From the NCBI GenBank assembly GCA_036154955.1, contig JAYZWL010000060.1:62001-126000 (forward strand): DNA of 64,000 bases, in the 5' to 3' direction. Source of the DNA: Albimonas sp036154955. GTDB taxonomy: Bacteria; Pseudomonadota; Alphaproteobacteria; Rhodobacterales; Rhodobacteraceae. Position 1 is the stretch's first letter. The number at the start of each line of letters is the position of its first letter. Made by a program: the position numbers and the translations under genes. The notes below the pieces were generated by a model. It made no database searches. It had not been told where the DNA came from and saw nothing but the letters and a program-made list of their open reading frames with translations. Below, piece after piece: positions 27,031 to 36,225 of this stretch.

Positions 27031-27108
27031 GGCGCGCCCCGGGCTTGACCCGGGGCCTCTCGACGCCGGCCGCCCGCGCGAGGCCCCGGGTCAGGCCGGG
27101 GGCGCGCG
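27031..27108 (-). repeat. Dispersed inverted-repeat element, copy B
   Basis: Arms of about 27 bp (GCGCCCCGGG-CTTGA-CCCGG on one side, its reverse complement on the other) flank a 20-bp spacer. The spacer reads TCGACGCCGGCCGCCCGC, the reverse complement of the spacer in copies A and D, so this copy is inverted. It lies between the convergent ends of the lipoprotein gene and the HerA-like gene. Confidence 0.8.
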
Positions 27109-27172
27109 GGCGGAGAGGTCCGCGCCCCCGATCAGGGCGGCCCGGCCCGGCCGCGGTCCTTCCGCGCCCGTT

Positions 27173-28726
27173 CTACCGGCCCTTGAACAACGACCCCAGC
27201 AGGCCGCGGACCAGCCGCCGGCCTTCGCGCGAGTTCAGCCCGTCGACCACGCCCTTGAGCAGCGACTCGCCCAGGCCCGCCGGTTCGCGGCCGCGCGAGG
27301 TGCGGGTCTGCGGAACACGGGTGGAGCGCGCGGTCCGCGCCGCCGCCTTCTCCGCCTTCTCCCGCGCCGCCTCCGCTTCGGCCTCCGCCTCGGCGCGCTC
27401 GGCCGCCTCGGCGGCGGCGTCGGCGCGGCGGGCGAGGATCTCGAAGGCGCTGTCCCGGTCCACGGCCTCGTCATATTTCCCCGCCACCGGCGAGGCGTCG
27501 CGCACGGCGGCCAGCCGCATCGGCTCCGCCGGGCCGAGGCGCGAGGCGGGGGGCCGGATCAGGGTGCGCTCGACCACCGAGGGCGCGCCCTTGTCCTGCA
27601 GGGTGGAGACCAGCGCCTCGCCGATGCCCAGCCCGGTCAACACCTCCATCGCCTCGAATTCCGGATTGGGGCGGAACGAATCGGCGGCGGCCTTCAGCGC
27701 CTTGCGGTCCCGGGGCGTGTAGGCGCGCAGCGCGTGCTGGATGCGGGAGCCGAGCTGCCCCAGCACCTCGTCCGGCACGTCCGCCGGGCTCTGGGTCACG
27801 AACCAGACGCCCACGCCCTTGGACCGGATCAGCCGCACCACCTGCTCCACCTTGTCGAGCAGCGCCTTGGGCGCGTCGTCGAACAGCAGATGCGCCTCGT
27901 CGAAGAAGAACACGAATTTCGGACGGTCAGGGTCCCCGACCTCCGGCAGTTCCTCGAACAGTTCCGACAGCAGCCACAGCAGGAACGCGGCGTAGAGCCG
28001 GGGCGAGGTGATCAGCCGCCGCGCCGCCAGCACGTTGACCCGCCCGCGGCCGTCGGGCTCCACCGTCATCATGTCGGCCAGCGACAGGGCGGGTTCGCCG
28101 AAGAAGCCGGCGGCGCCCTCGTTCTCCAGCACCAGCAGCCGGCGCTGGATGGCGCCGATCGAGGCCTTGGAGACCAGGCCGTAGCGGGTCGACAGCTCCT
28201 GCGTCCGGTCGGCGGCGGCGACCAGCAGCGATTGCAGGTCCTTGAGGTCGATGAGCAGCAGCCCCTCGTCATCCGCCAGCCGGAACAGGACGTTGAGCAC
28301 GCCCTCCTGGGTGTCGTTCAGCTCCAGCAGCCGGGCGAGCAGCAGCGGCCCCATCTCCGACACCGTGGCGCGGATCGGGTGGCCGTCCTCGCCGAACATG
28401 TCCCAGAACACCGCCGGCACGGCGGCGGGCGCAAGCTCTCCCATCCCGATGCGCGCGGCGCGCTCCTCCAGCTTGGGCCAGGCCTTCTGCGCCGGCCCGC
28501 CGGGCTGGCACAGGCCGGTCAGGTCGCCCTTCACATCCGCCAGGAACACCGGGGAGCCGGCGTCCGAGAACGCCTGCGCGAGGATCTGGAGCGTGACGGT
28601 CTTGCCCGTGCCGGTCGCCCCCGCCACCAGCCCGTGCCGGTTGGCGTAGCGCAGGCGCAGGGTCTGGGGGCGATCCGCCTCCGGCCCGCCGCCGCCGATG
28701 AAGATGCTGTCCGCGTCCGTGCTCAT
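27173..28726 (-). CDS. HerA-like ATPase, DUF853 family
   Basis: A 517-residue protein with a P-loop GATGTGKT at 36-43 and the DUF853 pattern ADVKGDLTGL, FWDMFGEDGHP, SILNVLF-like GVLNVLFRLAD, FDEAHLLFDDAP and the arginine-finger region QSPADVPDEVLGQLGSRIQHALRAYTP (positions about 340-370). The family is related to HerA/FtsK DNA pumps, but its function is unproved. After residue 420 comes a strongly charged Ala/Glu/Arg coiled coil, then a Gly/Arg-rich end. Start ATG 28726 is preceded by GGGGGAAGG. Confidence 0.88.
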   Translation of the reverse strand: MSTDADSIFIGGGGPEADRPQTLRLRYANRHGLVAGATGTGKTVTLQILAQAFSDAGSPVFLADVKGDLTGLCQPGGPAQKAWPKLEERAARIGMGELAPAAVPAVFWDMFGEDGHPIRATVSEMGPLLLARLLELNDTQEGVLNVLFRLADDEGLLLIDLKDLQSLLVAAADRTQELSTRYGLVSKASIGAIQRRLLVLENEGAAGFFGEPALSLADMMTVEPDGRGRVNVLAARRLITSPRLYAAFLLWLLSELFEELPEVGDPDRPKFVFFFDEAHLLFDDAPKALLDKVEQVVRLIRSKGVGVWFVTQSPADVPDEVLGQLGSRIQHALRAYTPRDRKALKAAADSFRPNPEFEAMEVLTGLGIGEALVSTLQDKGAPSVVERTLIRPPASRLGPAEPMRLAAVRDASPVAGKYDEAVDRDSAFEILARRADAAAEAAERAEAEAEAEAAREKAEKAAARTARSTRVPQTRTSRGREPAGLGESLLKGVVDGLNSREGRRLVRGLLGSLFKGR

Positions 28727-28826
28727 GTGCCTTCCCCCGCGCCGTCGGGGGCCGCCCCCCTGCGCGACCTTGGCGCCCCGCGGCCCGGGTCTCAACCGCC
28801 GCCGCGCCTTCCATCCTGCGAGCGAC

Positions 28827-28860
28827 GTTTTTGCGAAAAACCTTCGGCGCCGCAAAAAAC
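28827..28860. repeat. A/T-armed inverted repeat upstream of the symporter gene
   Basis: TTTTTGCG (28828-28835) and CGCAAAAA (28851-28858) are exact complements 15 bases apart, in the gap between the divergent HerA-like and symporter genes. It ends about 46 bp before the symporter start, a reasonable place for an operator. Confidence 0.45.
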
Positions 28861-28905
28861 CGTGTCACACTTTCCGATCATGTCTTTTCAACGGAGGGCC
28901 CGGCC

Positions 28906-30258
28906 GTGGCTGAGACCGCATCCAACAAACTATCGCTCACCGCCAAGGTGATGATCGGCATGGGCCTCGGCCTTCTGGTCGGCCTGATCTTCAACGCCAT
29001 CGGCTCGCCCTTCATCGACGAACACATCGTCGGCGGCCTGTTCGCGATGATCGGCAAGATGTTCGTCAACGCGCTCAAGATGCTGGTGGTGCCGCTGGTG
29101 GTGTTCTCGCTGATCTGCGGCGTGGCCGGGATTGGAGACATCCGGGTGCTGGGGCGGGTCGGGGGCCGGTCCTTCGGGCTCTACCTGCTGACCACGGCCG
29201 TCGCCATCGCGGTGGCCATCGTCATCGCGCTGGTGGTGGGGCCGGGCAAGGGCTTCGACATGACCGGGGTCGACACCTCCGGCGTCTCGGCCAAGGAGGC
29301 GCCGACGGTCTGGAACGTCTTCGCCTCCATCGTGCCGACCAATCCGGTGGCGGCGCTGGCCCAGGGCGAGATGCTGCAGATCATCTTCTACGTCATCGTG
29401 GTGGGCGTCGCGGCGCTGATGCTGGGCGAAAAGTCCAAGGGCTTCGTCGCCGCCTGCGAATACATGAACGAGCTGATGATGAAGGTGGTCGGCATCGTCA
29501 TGGCCTTCGCCCCCATCGGCGTGTTCTGCCTGATCGCCAAGGTGTTCGCGGAGCAGGGGATCGGGCTGTTCCTGCCGGTGCTGGCCTATGTGGGCACGCT
29601 GACCGCGGCGCTGCTTCTGCACCTGTTCGTCACGCTGATGCTGTTCCTGAAGGTGTTCTCGGGGCTCGACCCCTTCACCTTCATGAAGAAGATCCGGCCG
29701 GCGCAGATCTTCGCCTTCTCCACCGCCTCGTCCAACGCCACCATCCCGGTGACCTATCGCTGCGCGACGGAGCGGATGGGGGTCAACACCTCGGTCGCCT
29801 CCTTCACCATCCCCTTCGGCGCCACCATCAACATGGACGGCACCGCGATCATGCAGGGCGTGGCGACGGTGTTCCTGGCCAATGTCTACGGCATCGACCT
29901 CGGCGTCGGCGGTTACCTGACGGTGATCGCCATGGCGGTGCTGGCCTCCATCGGCACCGCGGGCGTGCCGGGGGTCGGGCTGGTGATGCTGACCATGGTG
30001 CTGGGCCAGGTCGGGCTGCCGATCGAGGGCATCGCCCTGATCCTCGGCGTGGACCGGCTGATGGACATGATCCGGACCGCGGTGAACATCACCGGCGACG
30101 CCGTGGTGACCTGCATCGTCGCCAAGGGCGAAAAGCAGATGGACCTGGCGACCTTCGCCGATCCCGACGCCGGCGTGATGTCGGGGAACGAGCTGGACAT
30201 CGACCCGACCGCCGAGGCGAAGCTCGCCGATTACGCCCGGCCGCATCCCGGCGAGTGA
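28906..30258 (+). CDS. Dicarboxylate/amino-acid:cation symporter (DAACS family)
   Basis: A 450-residue membrane transporter of the GltP/DctA/SstT fold, taking up acidic amino acids or C4-dicarboxylates with Na+ or H+. Eight hydrophobic segments and two re-entrant loops are visible. Signature stretches are the serine-rich STASSNATIPVT, NMDGTA in segment 7 and VNITGDAVVTCIVA in segment 8. I chose GTG 28906, which has GGAGGG 7 bases upstream; the longer open frame starts in the upstream repeat. The exact substrate cannot be read from the sequence. A terminator follows. Confidence 0.92.
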   Translation: MAETASNKLSLTAKVMIGMGLGLLVGLIFNAIGSPFIDEHIVGGLFAMIGKMFVNALKMLVVPLVVFSLICGVAGIGDIRVLGRVGGRSFGLYLLTTAVAIAVAIVIALVVGPGKGFDMTGVDTSGVSAKEAPTVWNVFASIVPTNPVAALAQGEMLQIIFYVIVVGVAALMLGEKSKGFVAACEYMNELMMKVVGIVMAFAPIGVFCLIAKVFAEQGIGLFLPVLAYVGTLTAALLLHLFVTLMLFLKVFSGLDPFTFMKKIRPAQIFAFSTASSNATIPVTYRCATERMGVNTSVASFTIPFGATINMDGTAIMQGVATVFLANVYGIDLGVGGYLTVIAMAVLASIGTAGVPGVGLVMLTMVLGQVGLPIEGIALILGVDRLMDMIRTAVNITGDAVVTCIVAKGEKQMDLATFADPDAGVMSGNELDIDPTAEAKLADYARPHPGE

Positions 30259-30280
30259 TCCGCGGCGGCGCGGAACCGGG

Positions 30281-30306
30281 GGCCCGGCGGCGACGCCGGG
30301 CCCTTT
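30281..30306 (+). terminator. Intrinsic terminator of the symporter gene
   Basis: GGCCCGGCG-GCGA-CGCCGGGCC, a perfect 9-bp stem with a GNRA-like tetraloop, followed by CTTTTCC. It lies 22 bp after the stop codon and 10 bp before the end of the convergent crotonase gene. Confidence 0.88.
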
Positions 30307-30315
30307 TCCGTGCGC

Positions 30316-31116
30316 TCAGCCGGTGTAGACGGGCGCCCGCTTCTCAAGGAAGGCGCGCAGCCCTTCGGCGAAATCCGGGCTCTGGGCGCAGAGCACCTGG
30401 TTGCGGTTCTCGATCCCCATCGCCGCCTCCAGCGAGGCGGCGTCGACCGCGTGGCCCAACCCCTCCTTGGTCAGGCGCAGGCCCATGGGCGAGGCGCGGA
30501 GCATGTCGGCCACGTAGCCCTCGCCGACCTCCTCCAGCCTGTCGTCGGGCACGACCTCCGAGACCAACCCCGTCGCCAGCGCCCGCGGGGCGTGGATGAA
30601 ACGGCCGGTGAGCATCAGCTCAGAGGCGACCGAGACCCCGACCAGCCGCGGCAGGAAATAGCTGACCCCCATGTCGCAGGACGAGAGGCCGAGCTTGATG
30701 AAAGCGGCGTTCATCCTGGCGCTCTCGCCCGCCACGCGGATGTCGGCGGCCAGCGCGAAGGCGAAGCCGCCGCCCGCCGCGGGGCCGTGGACCAGCGCCA
30801 GAATCGGCTGCGGACAGCGGCGCATCTTGATGTAGACCCCGGCCAGCAGGCCCTGGAAGCCGAAGCCGCCGCCGAAGGGCTCGTCGGACTTGTTGCGGCC
30901 CGAGCGTTCCTTGATGTCGAGCCCGGCGCAGAAGGCCCGGCCGGCGCCGCGCATCACCACCACGCGGGTCTCCCGGTCGGTTGCCAGCGCGCCGAAATAG
31001 GCGTCCAGCTCCTCGGCCATCTTCAGCGAGATGGCGTTGAGCTGGTCGGGCCGGTTCAGCGTCAGCCAGTCGGCGCGGCCGCGCTTCTCGACGGTGAAGG
31101 TGGTGTAGGCGGTCAT
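30316..31116 (-). CDS. Enoyl-CoA hydratase/isomerase family protein
   Basis: A 266-residue crotonase-fold protein acting on acyl-CoA thioesters. The first oxyanion-hole segment is GRAFCAGLDIKER; the second is GPAAGGGFAFALAADIRVAG. The helix that usually carries the catalytic Glu reads GLSSCDMGVSYFLPR, as in a subgroup of enoyl-CoA hydratases with altered catalytic acids. It could hydrate enoyl-CoA or act as an isomerase. It is a single gene ending convergently with the symporter. Confidence 0.88.
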   Translation of the reverse strand: MTAYTTFTVEKRGRADWLTLNRPDQLNAISLKMAEELDAYFGALATDRETRVVVMRGAGRAFCAGLDIKERSGRNKSDEPFGGGFGFQGLLAGVYIKMRRCPQPILALVHGPAAGGGFAFALAADIRVAGESARMNAAFIKLGLSSCDMGVSYFLPRLVGVSVASELMLTGRFIHAPRALATGLVSEVVPDDRLEEVGEGYVADMLRASPMGLRLTKEGLGHAVDAASLEAAMGIENRNQVLCAQSPDFAEGLRAFLEKRAPVYTG

Positions 31117-31270
31117 GCAGGGGGCTCCCGGGGTCGCGCCGGTCTGGGAAAGCCGGCTTTCTCAGGCGACCTTACCATTCCGCTGGGCGGAACCGCCAGC
31201 GCGGCGTAAACCTCACGTTAACCATGGCGGGGGCGGGATGAGGGCCCTGCTTCCGACCCCGGATCCCCCG

Positions 31271-31681
31271 ATGCGCCTCGCCCTCGTCCTGCTCTGCCTG
31301 CTGCTCGCGGGCTGCGACACCCCCTCCCCCCGCTATCTGGGGGCGGAGCGGATGGACGTGACCCATGAGGGCGTGGACTACATCGTCTACCGGATCGACG
31401 ACCGGGTGCAGGTGATCCGCCTCGGCTCCGCGCTCGGCGTGCCGCCGGAGGCGCTGGTGCGCGGCTTCCGGCAGGCCGCGCGGCAGGCCACGGGCTGCCG
31501 GATCCACAAGGTTTACACCGGGTTCCAGGTGTCGGTGATCGACCTGCGGCTGCTCTGCGGCCGGACCCCGGCGGAAGCGGCGGAGGACGACGACGACCAG
31601 CCGCTTCCCCCCGCCCGGCCGGCGCCGCAGCCGGCCGCGCTCAGCCCGCCCGGGCGGGGCGCGTCTTCTTCGCCGGCTTGA
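31271..31681 (+). CDS. Small lipoprotein, unknown
   Basis: A 136-residue protein starting with a compact lipoprotein signal MRLALVLLCLLLAGC (Cys15). An ATG at 31238 in the same frame would add 11 residues before it. The mature domain (VDYIVYRIDDRVQVIRLG... CRIHKVYTGFQVSVIDLRLLCG) has two Cys that may pair, and ends in an acidic then Pro/Ala-rich tail. I do not recognise the family. The last 41 bp overlap the 3' end of rnhA on the other strand. Confidence 0.7.
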   Translation: MRLALVLLCLLLAGCDTPSPRYLGAERMDVTHEGVDYIVYRIDDRVQVIRLGSALGVPPEALVRGFRQAARQATGCRIHKVYTGFQVSVIDLRLLCGRTPAEAAEDDDDQPLPPARPAPQPAALSPPGRGASSSPA

Positions 31682-32123
31682 ACGGGGCCATGCCGGCGCG
31701 GGCCAGCGCGTCGGCGCGCTCGTTCTCCGGGTGGCCGGCATGGCCCTTCACCCATTTCCACACGACCTTGTGGCGGGCCTGCGCCTCGTCCAGCCGTTGC
31801 CAGAGGTCGACGTTCTTCACCGGCTTGCGGTCCGCGGTCAGCCAGCCGTTGCGCTTCCAGCCGCGCATCCAGCCGGTGACGCCGCCTTTCACATAGTTGG
31901 AATCCGTCACCACCGTCACCGCCACCGGACGGCCCAGCGCCTCCAGCGCCGAGATGGCGGCCATCAGCTCCATCCGGTTGTTGGTGGTGTCGGGGGCCCC
32001 GCCGGAGAGCTCCTTCTCCTTCACCACGGCGCCGTCGACGCTGGCGACCAGCAGCGCGCCCCAGCCCCCCGGCCCCGGATTGCCGGAGCAGGCCCCGTCG
32101 GTATAGGCGAAATAATCGGCCAT
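31641..32123 (-). CDS. rnhA: Ribonuclease HI
   Basis: A 160-residue endonuclease that cuts the RNA strand of RNA-DNA hybrids. All four catalytic carboxylates are present: Asp9 (YTDGACSG), Glu52 (NRMEL), Asp74 (TDSNYV) and Asp138 (ERADALA), plus the flexible-loop His128 region GHAGHPEN. The 12 residues possible upstream are excluded, as MADYFAYTDG is the family start. The basic C-terminal tail (KPAKKTRPARAG) overlaps the neighbouring lipoprotein gene. Confidence 0.96.
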   Translation of the reverse strand: MADYFAYTDGACSGNPGPGGWGALLVASVDGAVVKEKELSGGAPDTTNNRMELMAAISALEALGRPVAVTVVTDSNYVKGGVTGWMRGWKRNGWLTADRKPVKNVDLWQRLDEAQARHKVVWKWVKGHAGHPENERADALARAGMAPFKPAKKTRPARAG

Positions 32124-32127
32124 CGCG

Positions 32128-32742
32128 TCAGGCCCTTTCCATGGCGAGCCGCAGGCCAAGCCCCGCGAAACAGGCGGCGAAGACCCGGCGCATCCAGCGC
32201 ATCGCGGCCTCCGATCCCAGGATCCAGGCCCGCGCCCGCGCGGCGAACAGGCCGTAGAGCGCGAAGACCCCGGCCGTCATTCCGGTGAAGACCAGCCCCA
32301 GCCCCGCCATGGTCGCGGTGGCGCCGGGGGCGGAGGCGTCGACGAATTGCGGCAGGAAGGCCGCGAAGAAGATCGCGAGCTTGGGGTTCAGCAGGTTGAT
32401 CAGCACCCCGCGCAGGGCGATGCGGCGGGCGGACCGTTCGGCCACCGGGCCGGGTTCGGCCATCGCGCCCGTCTCGCGCAGGGTCTGCCAGGCCATCCAC
32501 AACAGGAACGCCGCGCCCGCGTATTTCACCGCGTCGAACAGCAGGGACGAGGCGTGCAGCAGCGCGGCCAGCCCCGCCAGCGCCGCCGCCATGTGGACCA
32601 GCACCGCTGCGGTGCAGCCCGCCACCGCCGCCAGCGCCGCCCCCCGCCCGCGGGCGAGCCCGCAGCCGATGGTGTAGATCGCGCCCGTGCCGGGGATCAT
32701 CACCACGACCAGCGCGGTGAGCAGGAATTCGGGGGTGATCAT
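32128..32742 (-). CDS. LysE family exporter
   Basis: A 204-residue inner-membrane protein with six hydrophobic segments of the LysE/RhtB amino-acid exporter family. The entry motif MIPGTGAIYTIGCGLARGRGA (split around residues 15-35) corresponds to the family PGP..G motif, with Pro17; the second signature NLLNPKLAIFFAAFLPQFV is intact. It overlaps the methyltransferase gene by 4 bp, and rnhA starts 4 bp after it, so the run ispH-methyltransferase-lysE-rnhA is one operon. Confidence 0.9.
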   Translation of the reverse strand: MITPEFLLTALVVVMIPGTGAIYTIGCGLARGRGAALAAVAGCTAAVLVHMAAALAGLAALLHASSLLFDAVKYAGAAFLLWMAWQTLRETGAMAEPGPVAERSARRIALRGVLINLLNPKLAIFFAAFLPQFVDASAPGATATMAGLGLVFTGMTAGVFALYGLFAARARAWILGSEAAMRWMRRVFAACFAGLGLRLAMERA

Positions 32743-33365
32743 GAGGCGTCTCCGGCGCGGCGGGCGAAGGCGAGCAGAATGCCGGTCTCGGACCCGTCGC
32801 GGCCGGTCTCGCGCCCGGTTTCGATGTCGACAGCGACGAACCCGGCCGCTTCCAGCAGCGCGCGCAGGGCGGGGTCGGAGATGTAGCTGTAGCGGCGGCC
32901 GAGCCGGTCGCGATGCTCGCCCTCGCCCTCCTTGAGGCCGAGGAACAGCACGCCCCCGGGGCGCAGGGCACGGGCGATCCGGGCCAGCGCGTCGGGCCAG
33001 GCGGCGAGCGGGGCGTGCAGCAGGCTGAAGCTGACCCAGACGCCGTCATGGGCGGCCGTCTCGTCCAGGTCCTCGAACCGGCCGAGCTCCGCCGGCACGC
33101 CGCGGGCGCGGGCCTGCGCGACCAGCCCTTCGGAGGCGTCGAGCGCGCGCACCTCCAGCCCCGCCGCCATCATCGCCGCTGCCCAGTGCCCGGCGCCGCA
33201 GCCCAGATCCAGCGCCCGCCCCCCATCCGGCATCGCCGCGAGGAAGCGGCCGAAGGACCCCTGCTCGCTGCGCGCGTGATCGCGCGGGCGGGACCAGGCG
33301 TCGTATTCCTCGGCGTGCGTGTCGTAATAGGCGAGGGTCTCCGCGTCCGCGGTCTTCCCGCTCAT
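32739..33365 (-). CDS. Class I SAM-dependent methyltransferase
   Basis: A 208-residue protein with the SAM-binding motif LDLGCGAGHW at 52-61, followed by the acidic second motif VRALDASEGLV and LRPGGVLFLGLKEGEGE. It resembles the UbiE/Coq5-like methyltransferase_11 group; substrate unknown. Start ATG 33365 overlaps the ispH stop by 4 bp. Confidence 0.88.
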   Translation of the reverse strand: MSGKTADAETLAYYDTHAEEYDAWSRPRDHARSEQGSFGRFLAAMPDGGRALDLGCGAGHWAAAMMAAGLEVRALDASEGLVAQARARGVPAELGRFEDLDETAAHDGVWVSFSLLHAPLAAWPDALARIARALRPGGVLFLGLKEGEGEHRDRLGRRYSYISDPALRALLEAAGFVAVDIETGRETGRDGSETGILLAFARRAGDAS

Positions 33366-34330
33366 CCGGCGTCGGCCGGCATGCGCAGGATGCGCGGCGG
33401 CTTGAACTCGACCCGCTCCACCGCCGTCTCCACGATCTCCACGGTCACGTCGTAGCGGGCGCGGAAGGCGTCGAGCACCTCCTCCACCAGCACCTCGGGG
33501 GCGGAGGCGCCGGCGGTGACGCCGACCCGGGTCACGCCCTCGATCGAGCGCCAGTCGATGTCGCCGGCCCGCTGCACCAGCTGGGAATAGGCGCAGCCGG
33601 CCTTCTTGCCGACCTCCACCAGCCTCCGGGAGTTGGAGGAGTTCGGCGCCCCGATCACCAGCAGCGCGTCAATCTTCGGCGCGATCTCCTTCACCGCCTC
33701 CTGGCGGTTGGTGGTGGCGTAGCAGATGTCCTCCTTGTGCGGGCCGACGATGGCGGGGAAGCGGGCGCGCAGGGCCGCCGCGATCTCCGCCGTGTCGTCC
33801 ACCGACAGGGTGGTCTGGGTCACGTAGGCCAGCCGCGCGGGGTCGCGCACGTCCAGCCCCGCCACGTCGGCAGGCGTCTCCACCAGCAGCACCTCGCCGT
33901 CAGGGAGCTGGCCCATGGTGCCGATGGTCTCGGGGTGGCCCTCATGCCCGATCATCACGATCTGGAGGCCCTTGGCGGCGTGGCGCTCGGCCTCGATATG
34001 CACCTTGGAGACCAGCGGGCAGGTGGCGTCGACGAAGAGCATCCTGCGCGCCTCAGCCGCCGCGGGCACCGACTTGGGCACCCCATGGGCGGAGAATACC
34101 ACCGGCCGGTCCGGGGGGCATTCGTCCAGCTCCTCCACGAACACCGCGCCCTTGTCGCGCAGCCCGTCGACCACGTAGCGGTTATGCACGATCTCGTGGC
34201 GCACGTAGACGGGCGCGCCCCATTTCTCCAGCGCCATCTCGACGATCTTGATCGCCCGGTCCACGCCGGCGCAGAAGCCGCGCGGGGCGGCGAGCAGGAT
34301 GTGCAGCGGGGGCGGCGTCTGGGCGGTCAT
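33362..34330 (-). CDS. ispH: 4-hydroxy-3-methylbut-2-enyl diphosphate reductase
   Basis: A 322-residue iron-sulfur enzyme for the last step of the MEP isoprenoid pathway, giving IPP and DMAPP. The three cluster-binding Cys are present: Cys20 (GFCAGV), Cys104 (DATCP) and Cys203 (DICYATTNRQ). The NSSNS substrate motif is also there. ATG 34330 has GGAGG 6 bases upstream; the longer open frame is not supported. It heads the operon ispH-methyltransferase-lysE-rnhA. Confidence 0.97.
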   Translation of the reverse strand: MTAQTPPPLHILLAAPRGFCAGVDRAIKIVEMALEKWGAPVYVRHEIVHNRYVVDGLRDKGAVFVEELDECPPDRPVVFSAHGVPKSVPAAAEARRMLFVDATCPLVSKVHIEAERHAAKGLQIVMIGHEGHPETIGTMGQLPDGEVLLVETPADVAGLDVRDPARLAYVTQTTLSVDDTAEIAAALRARFPAIVGPHKEDICYATTNRQEAVKEIAPKIDALLVIGAPNSSNSRRLVEVGKKAGCAYSQLVQRAGDIDWRSIEGVTRVGVTAGASAPEVLVEEVLDAFRARYDVTVEIVETAVERVEFKPPRILRMPADAG

Positions 34331-34615
34331 CTCGGGCCTCCTGATCGGCCAAGGGCGGGGGCGGTCCGGCCCGCGCCGCGTCGGGCCCAGACCTAGCCGC
34401 AAGGGGGCCGCGCATCAACCGCGCGACCCGCCGCGGCCCGTCCTCACGCGCTGTTGAGCGACGGAGACCGGGGCGCCGCCCCGTGGCAGAAATGCGCGCA
34501 GGCCCCGCCCGACTGTCGCCGCATGCCGCCTGCACGGAGTAGAACGGGGACGCCGGACGATTCCGGCCCCCGTCCGGACCCGCCCGCCGCCCCCGCCGCC
34601 TTCGCCGGAGACCCG
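34331..34615. other. ispH / RND-adaptor divergent promoter region
   Basis: A 285-bp gap between divergent ispH and the efflux adaptor gene. It must carry both promoters. I see no clear operator, hairpin or gene. Confidence 0.35.
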
Positions 34616-36220
34616 ATGCGATTTCTGACCCGCAGCCTCGTCGGCGCCTTGCTGACCGTCCTGACCCTGGGCCTGGTGGCGCTGGGCCTGTGGCGGATGC
34701 AGACGGCGAGCCAGGAGGCCCAGGGCCGCGGCGGGCGCCCCGGCCTCGCCTCCGAACGGACCTTCGCGGTGGAGGTGGTGTCGGTGGAGCCCGGGCGCCT
34801 GTCGCCGGAACTGCGCGCCTGGGGCGCGATCGAGAGCGCGCGGCGCCTCGAGCTTCGCCCCGCCCGCGCCGGCGTGCTGTCGGAGATGTCGCCCGCCTTC
34901 CTCGACGGCGGCGCGGTGCAGGCGGGGGAGATCCTGTTCCGCATCGACCCGGCCGACGCCGAATCCGACCTGCGCCGGGCCGAAATCGCGCTGGACGAGG
35001 CGCGGACCGAGCGCGACGCGGCCGACGCGGCGGTGGCCCTGTCGATCCGCGACCTTGCGGCGGCGCGGGACCAGCGGGAGCTGCGCGCCTCCGCGGCCGA
35101 GCGTCAGGCGGATCTGGGCCGGCGCGGGGTCGGGGCCGCGGCGACGGCGGAGGTGGCGGACCTCGCGCTCGCCGCCGCCGAGCAGCAGGTGATCTCGCGC
35201 GAGCAGGCCCGCGCGGCGGCGGAGGCGCGGGCGGCGCAGGCGGGGATCGAGCTCGCCCGCGCCGACCTCGCCCGCGCCGACGCCGCCCGCGCGCTGGAGG
35301 AAACCGTGCTGCGCGCCCCCTTCGACGGGTTGGTGACCGAGGTGGCGGCGGTGCTGGGCCGCCGGGTCTCGGTCAACGAGAAGCTGGGCGCGCTGGTGGA
35401 CCTGACCCGGCTGGAGGCGGCGATCCGGGTGACCAACGCCGAATTCGCCCGGCTGGTGGACGAGGCCGGCCGGCTGCGCCCGCTGCGCGCCCGCGTGGCG
35501 CTGGCGCGGGCCGGCGACGGGACCGAAGGCGGCGCGAAGCCGGGGGCCGAGGCCGCGGTCGCCGCCGGCCGGCTGGTCCGCGCGGGCGCCGCCACCGGCG
35601 CGGCGGGGACCGGGCGCACGCTCTATGTCCGGCTGGATCCGGAGGCGGGGGCGCTGATGCGCGAGGGGGACTTCGTCTCCGTCGCGCTGGAGGAGCCGGC
35701 GCTGGACCGGGTGGCCTCGCTTCCCGCCGCCGCCGCGACCGAGGACGGGCGGGTGCTGGTGGTCAACGCCGACGAGCGGCTGGAGGAGCGCCGGCTCACC
35801 ATCCTGCGGCGGGAGGGCGACGCGCTGGTGGTCGCCGACGCGCCCTGGGGCGCGCGGATCGTGGCGATCCGCAAGCCGCAGCTCGGCCCCGGGGTGAAGG
35901 CGCGGGTGGCCGCGAGCGGGCCGGAGGCGCGCCGCGCCGCGGAACGCGCCGGCGCCCCCGCCGCCGGCCTGGGCGCGGGGGAGGCGCGGGGCGGATCGGG
36001 CGACGCGGCGGAGGCGGAAAGCGCGGATCTGGTGTCCCTGACGCCCGAACGGCGCGCGGCGCTGGCCGACCGGGTGCGCGCCGACGCCCGGCTGGGCGAC
36101 GACGCCCGCTCCCGCCTGCTGGACCGGCTGGCGGACCCGATGGTGCCGCGCCGCATGGTCGAGCGGCTGGAGGGCGGCGAGGCCGGCCGCCCCGCCCGCC
36201 CGGCGCCGTCGGACGGGTGA
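34616..36220 (+). CDS. RND efflux periplasmic adaptor subunit
   Basis: A 534-residue membrane-fusion protein linking an RND pump to an outer-membrane channel. One N-terminal membrane anchor (about 5-27), then a lipoyl half (ELRPARAGVLSEMSPAFLDGGAVQAGEILFRID, near 80-115), a long Ala/Arg/Glu coiled-coil hairpin (about 120-230), the second lipoyl half (ETVLRAPFDGLVTEV) and beta domains. An extra C-terminal stretch of about 80 residues, including TPERRAALADRVRADARLGD, makes it longer than the usual 380-430. Start ATG 34616 has GGAG 5 bases upstream; the open frame runs further back without support. Confidence 0.88.
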   Translation: MRFLTRSLVGALLTVLTLGLVALGLWRMQTASQEAQGRGGRPGLASERTFAVEVVSVEPGRLSPELRAWGAIESARRLELRPARAGVLSEMSPAFLDGGAVQAGEILFRIDPADAESDLRRAEIALDEARTERDAADAAVALSIRDLAAARDQRELRASAAERQADLGRRGVGAAATAEVADLALAAAEQQVISREQARAAAEARAAQAGIELARADLARADAARALEETVLRAPFDGLVTEVAAVLGRRVSVNEKLGALVDLTRLEAAIRVTNAEFARLVDEAGRLRPLRARVALARAGDGTEGGAKPGAEAAVAAGRLVRAGAATGAAGTGRTLYVRLDPEAGALMREGDFVSVALEEPALDRVASLPAAAATEDGRVLVVNADERLEERRLTILRREGDALVVADAPWGARIVAIRKPQLGPGVKARVAASGPEARRAAERAGAPAAGLGAGEARGGSGDAAEAESADLVSLTPERRAALADRVRADARLGDDARSRLLDRLADPMVPRRMVERLEGGEAGRPARPAPSDG

Positions 36221-36225
36221 TCCCG

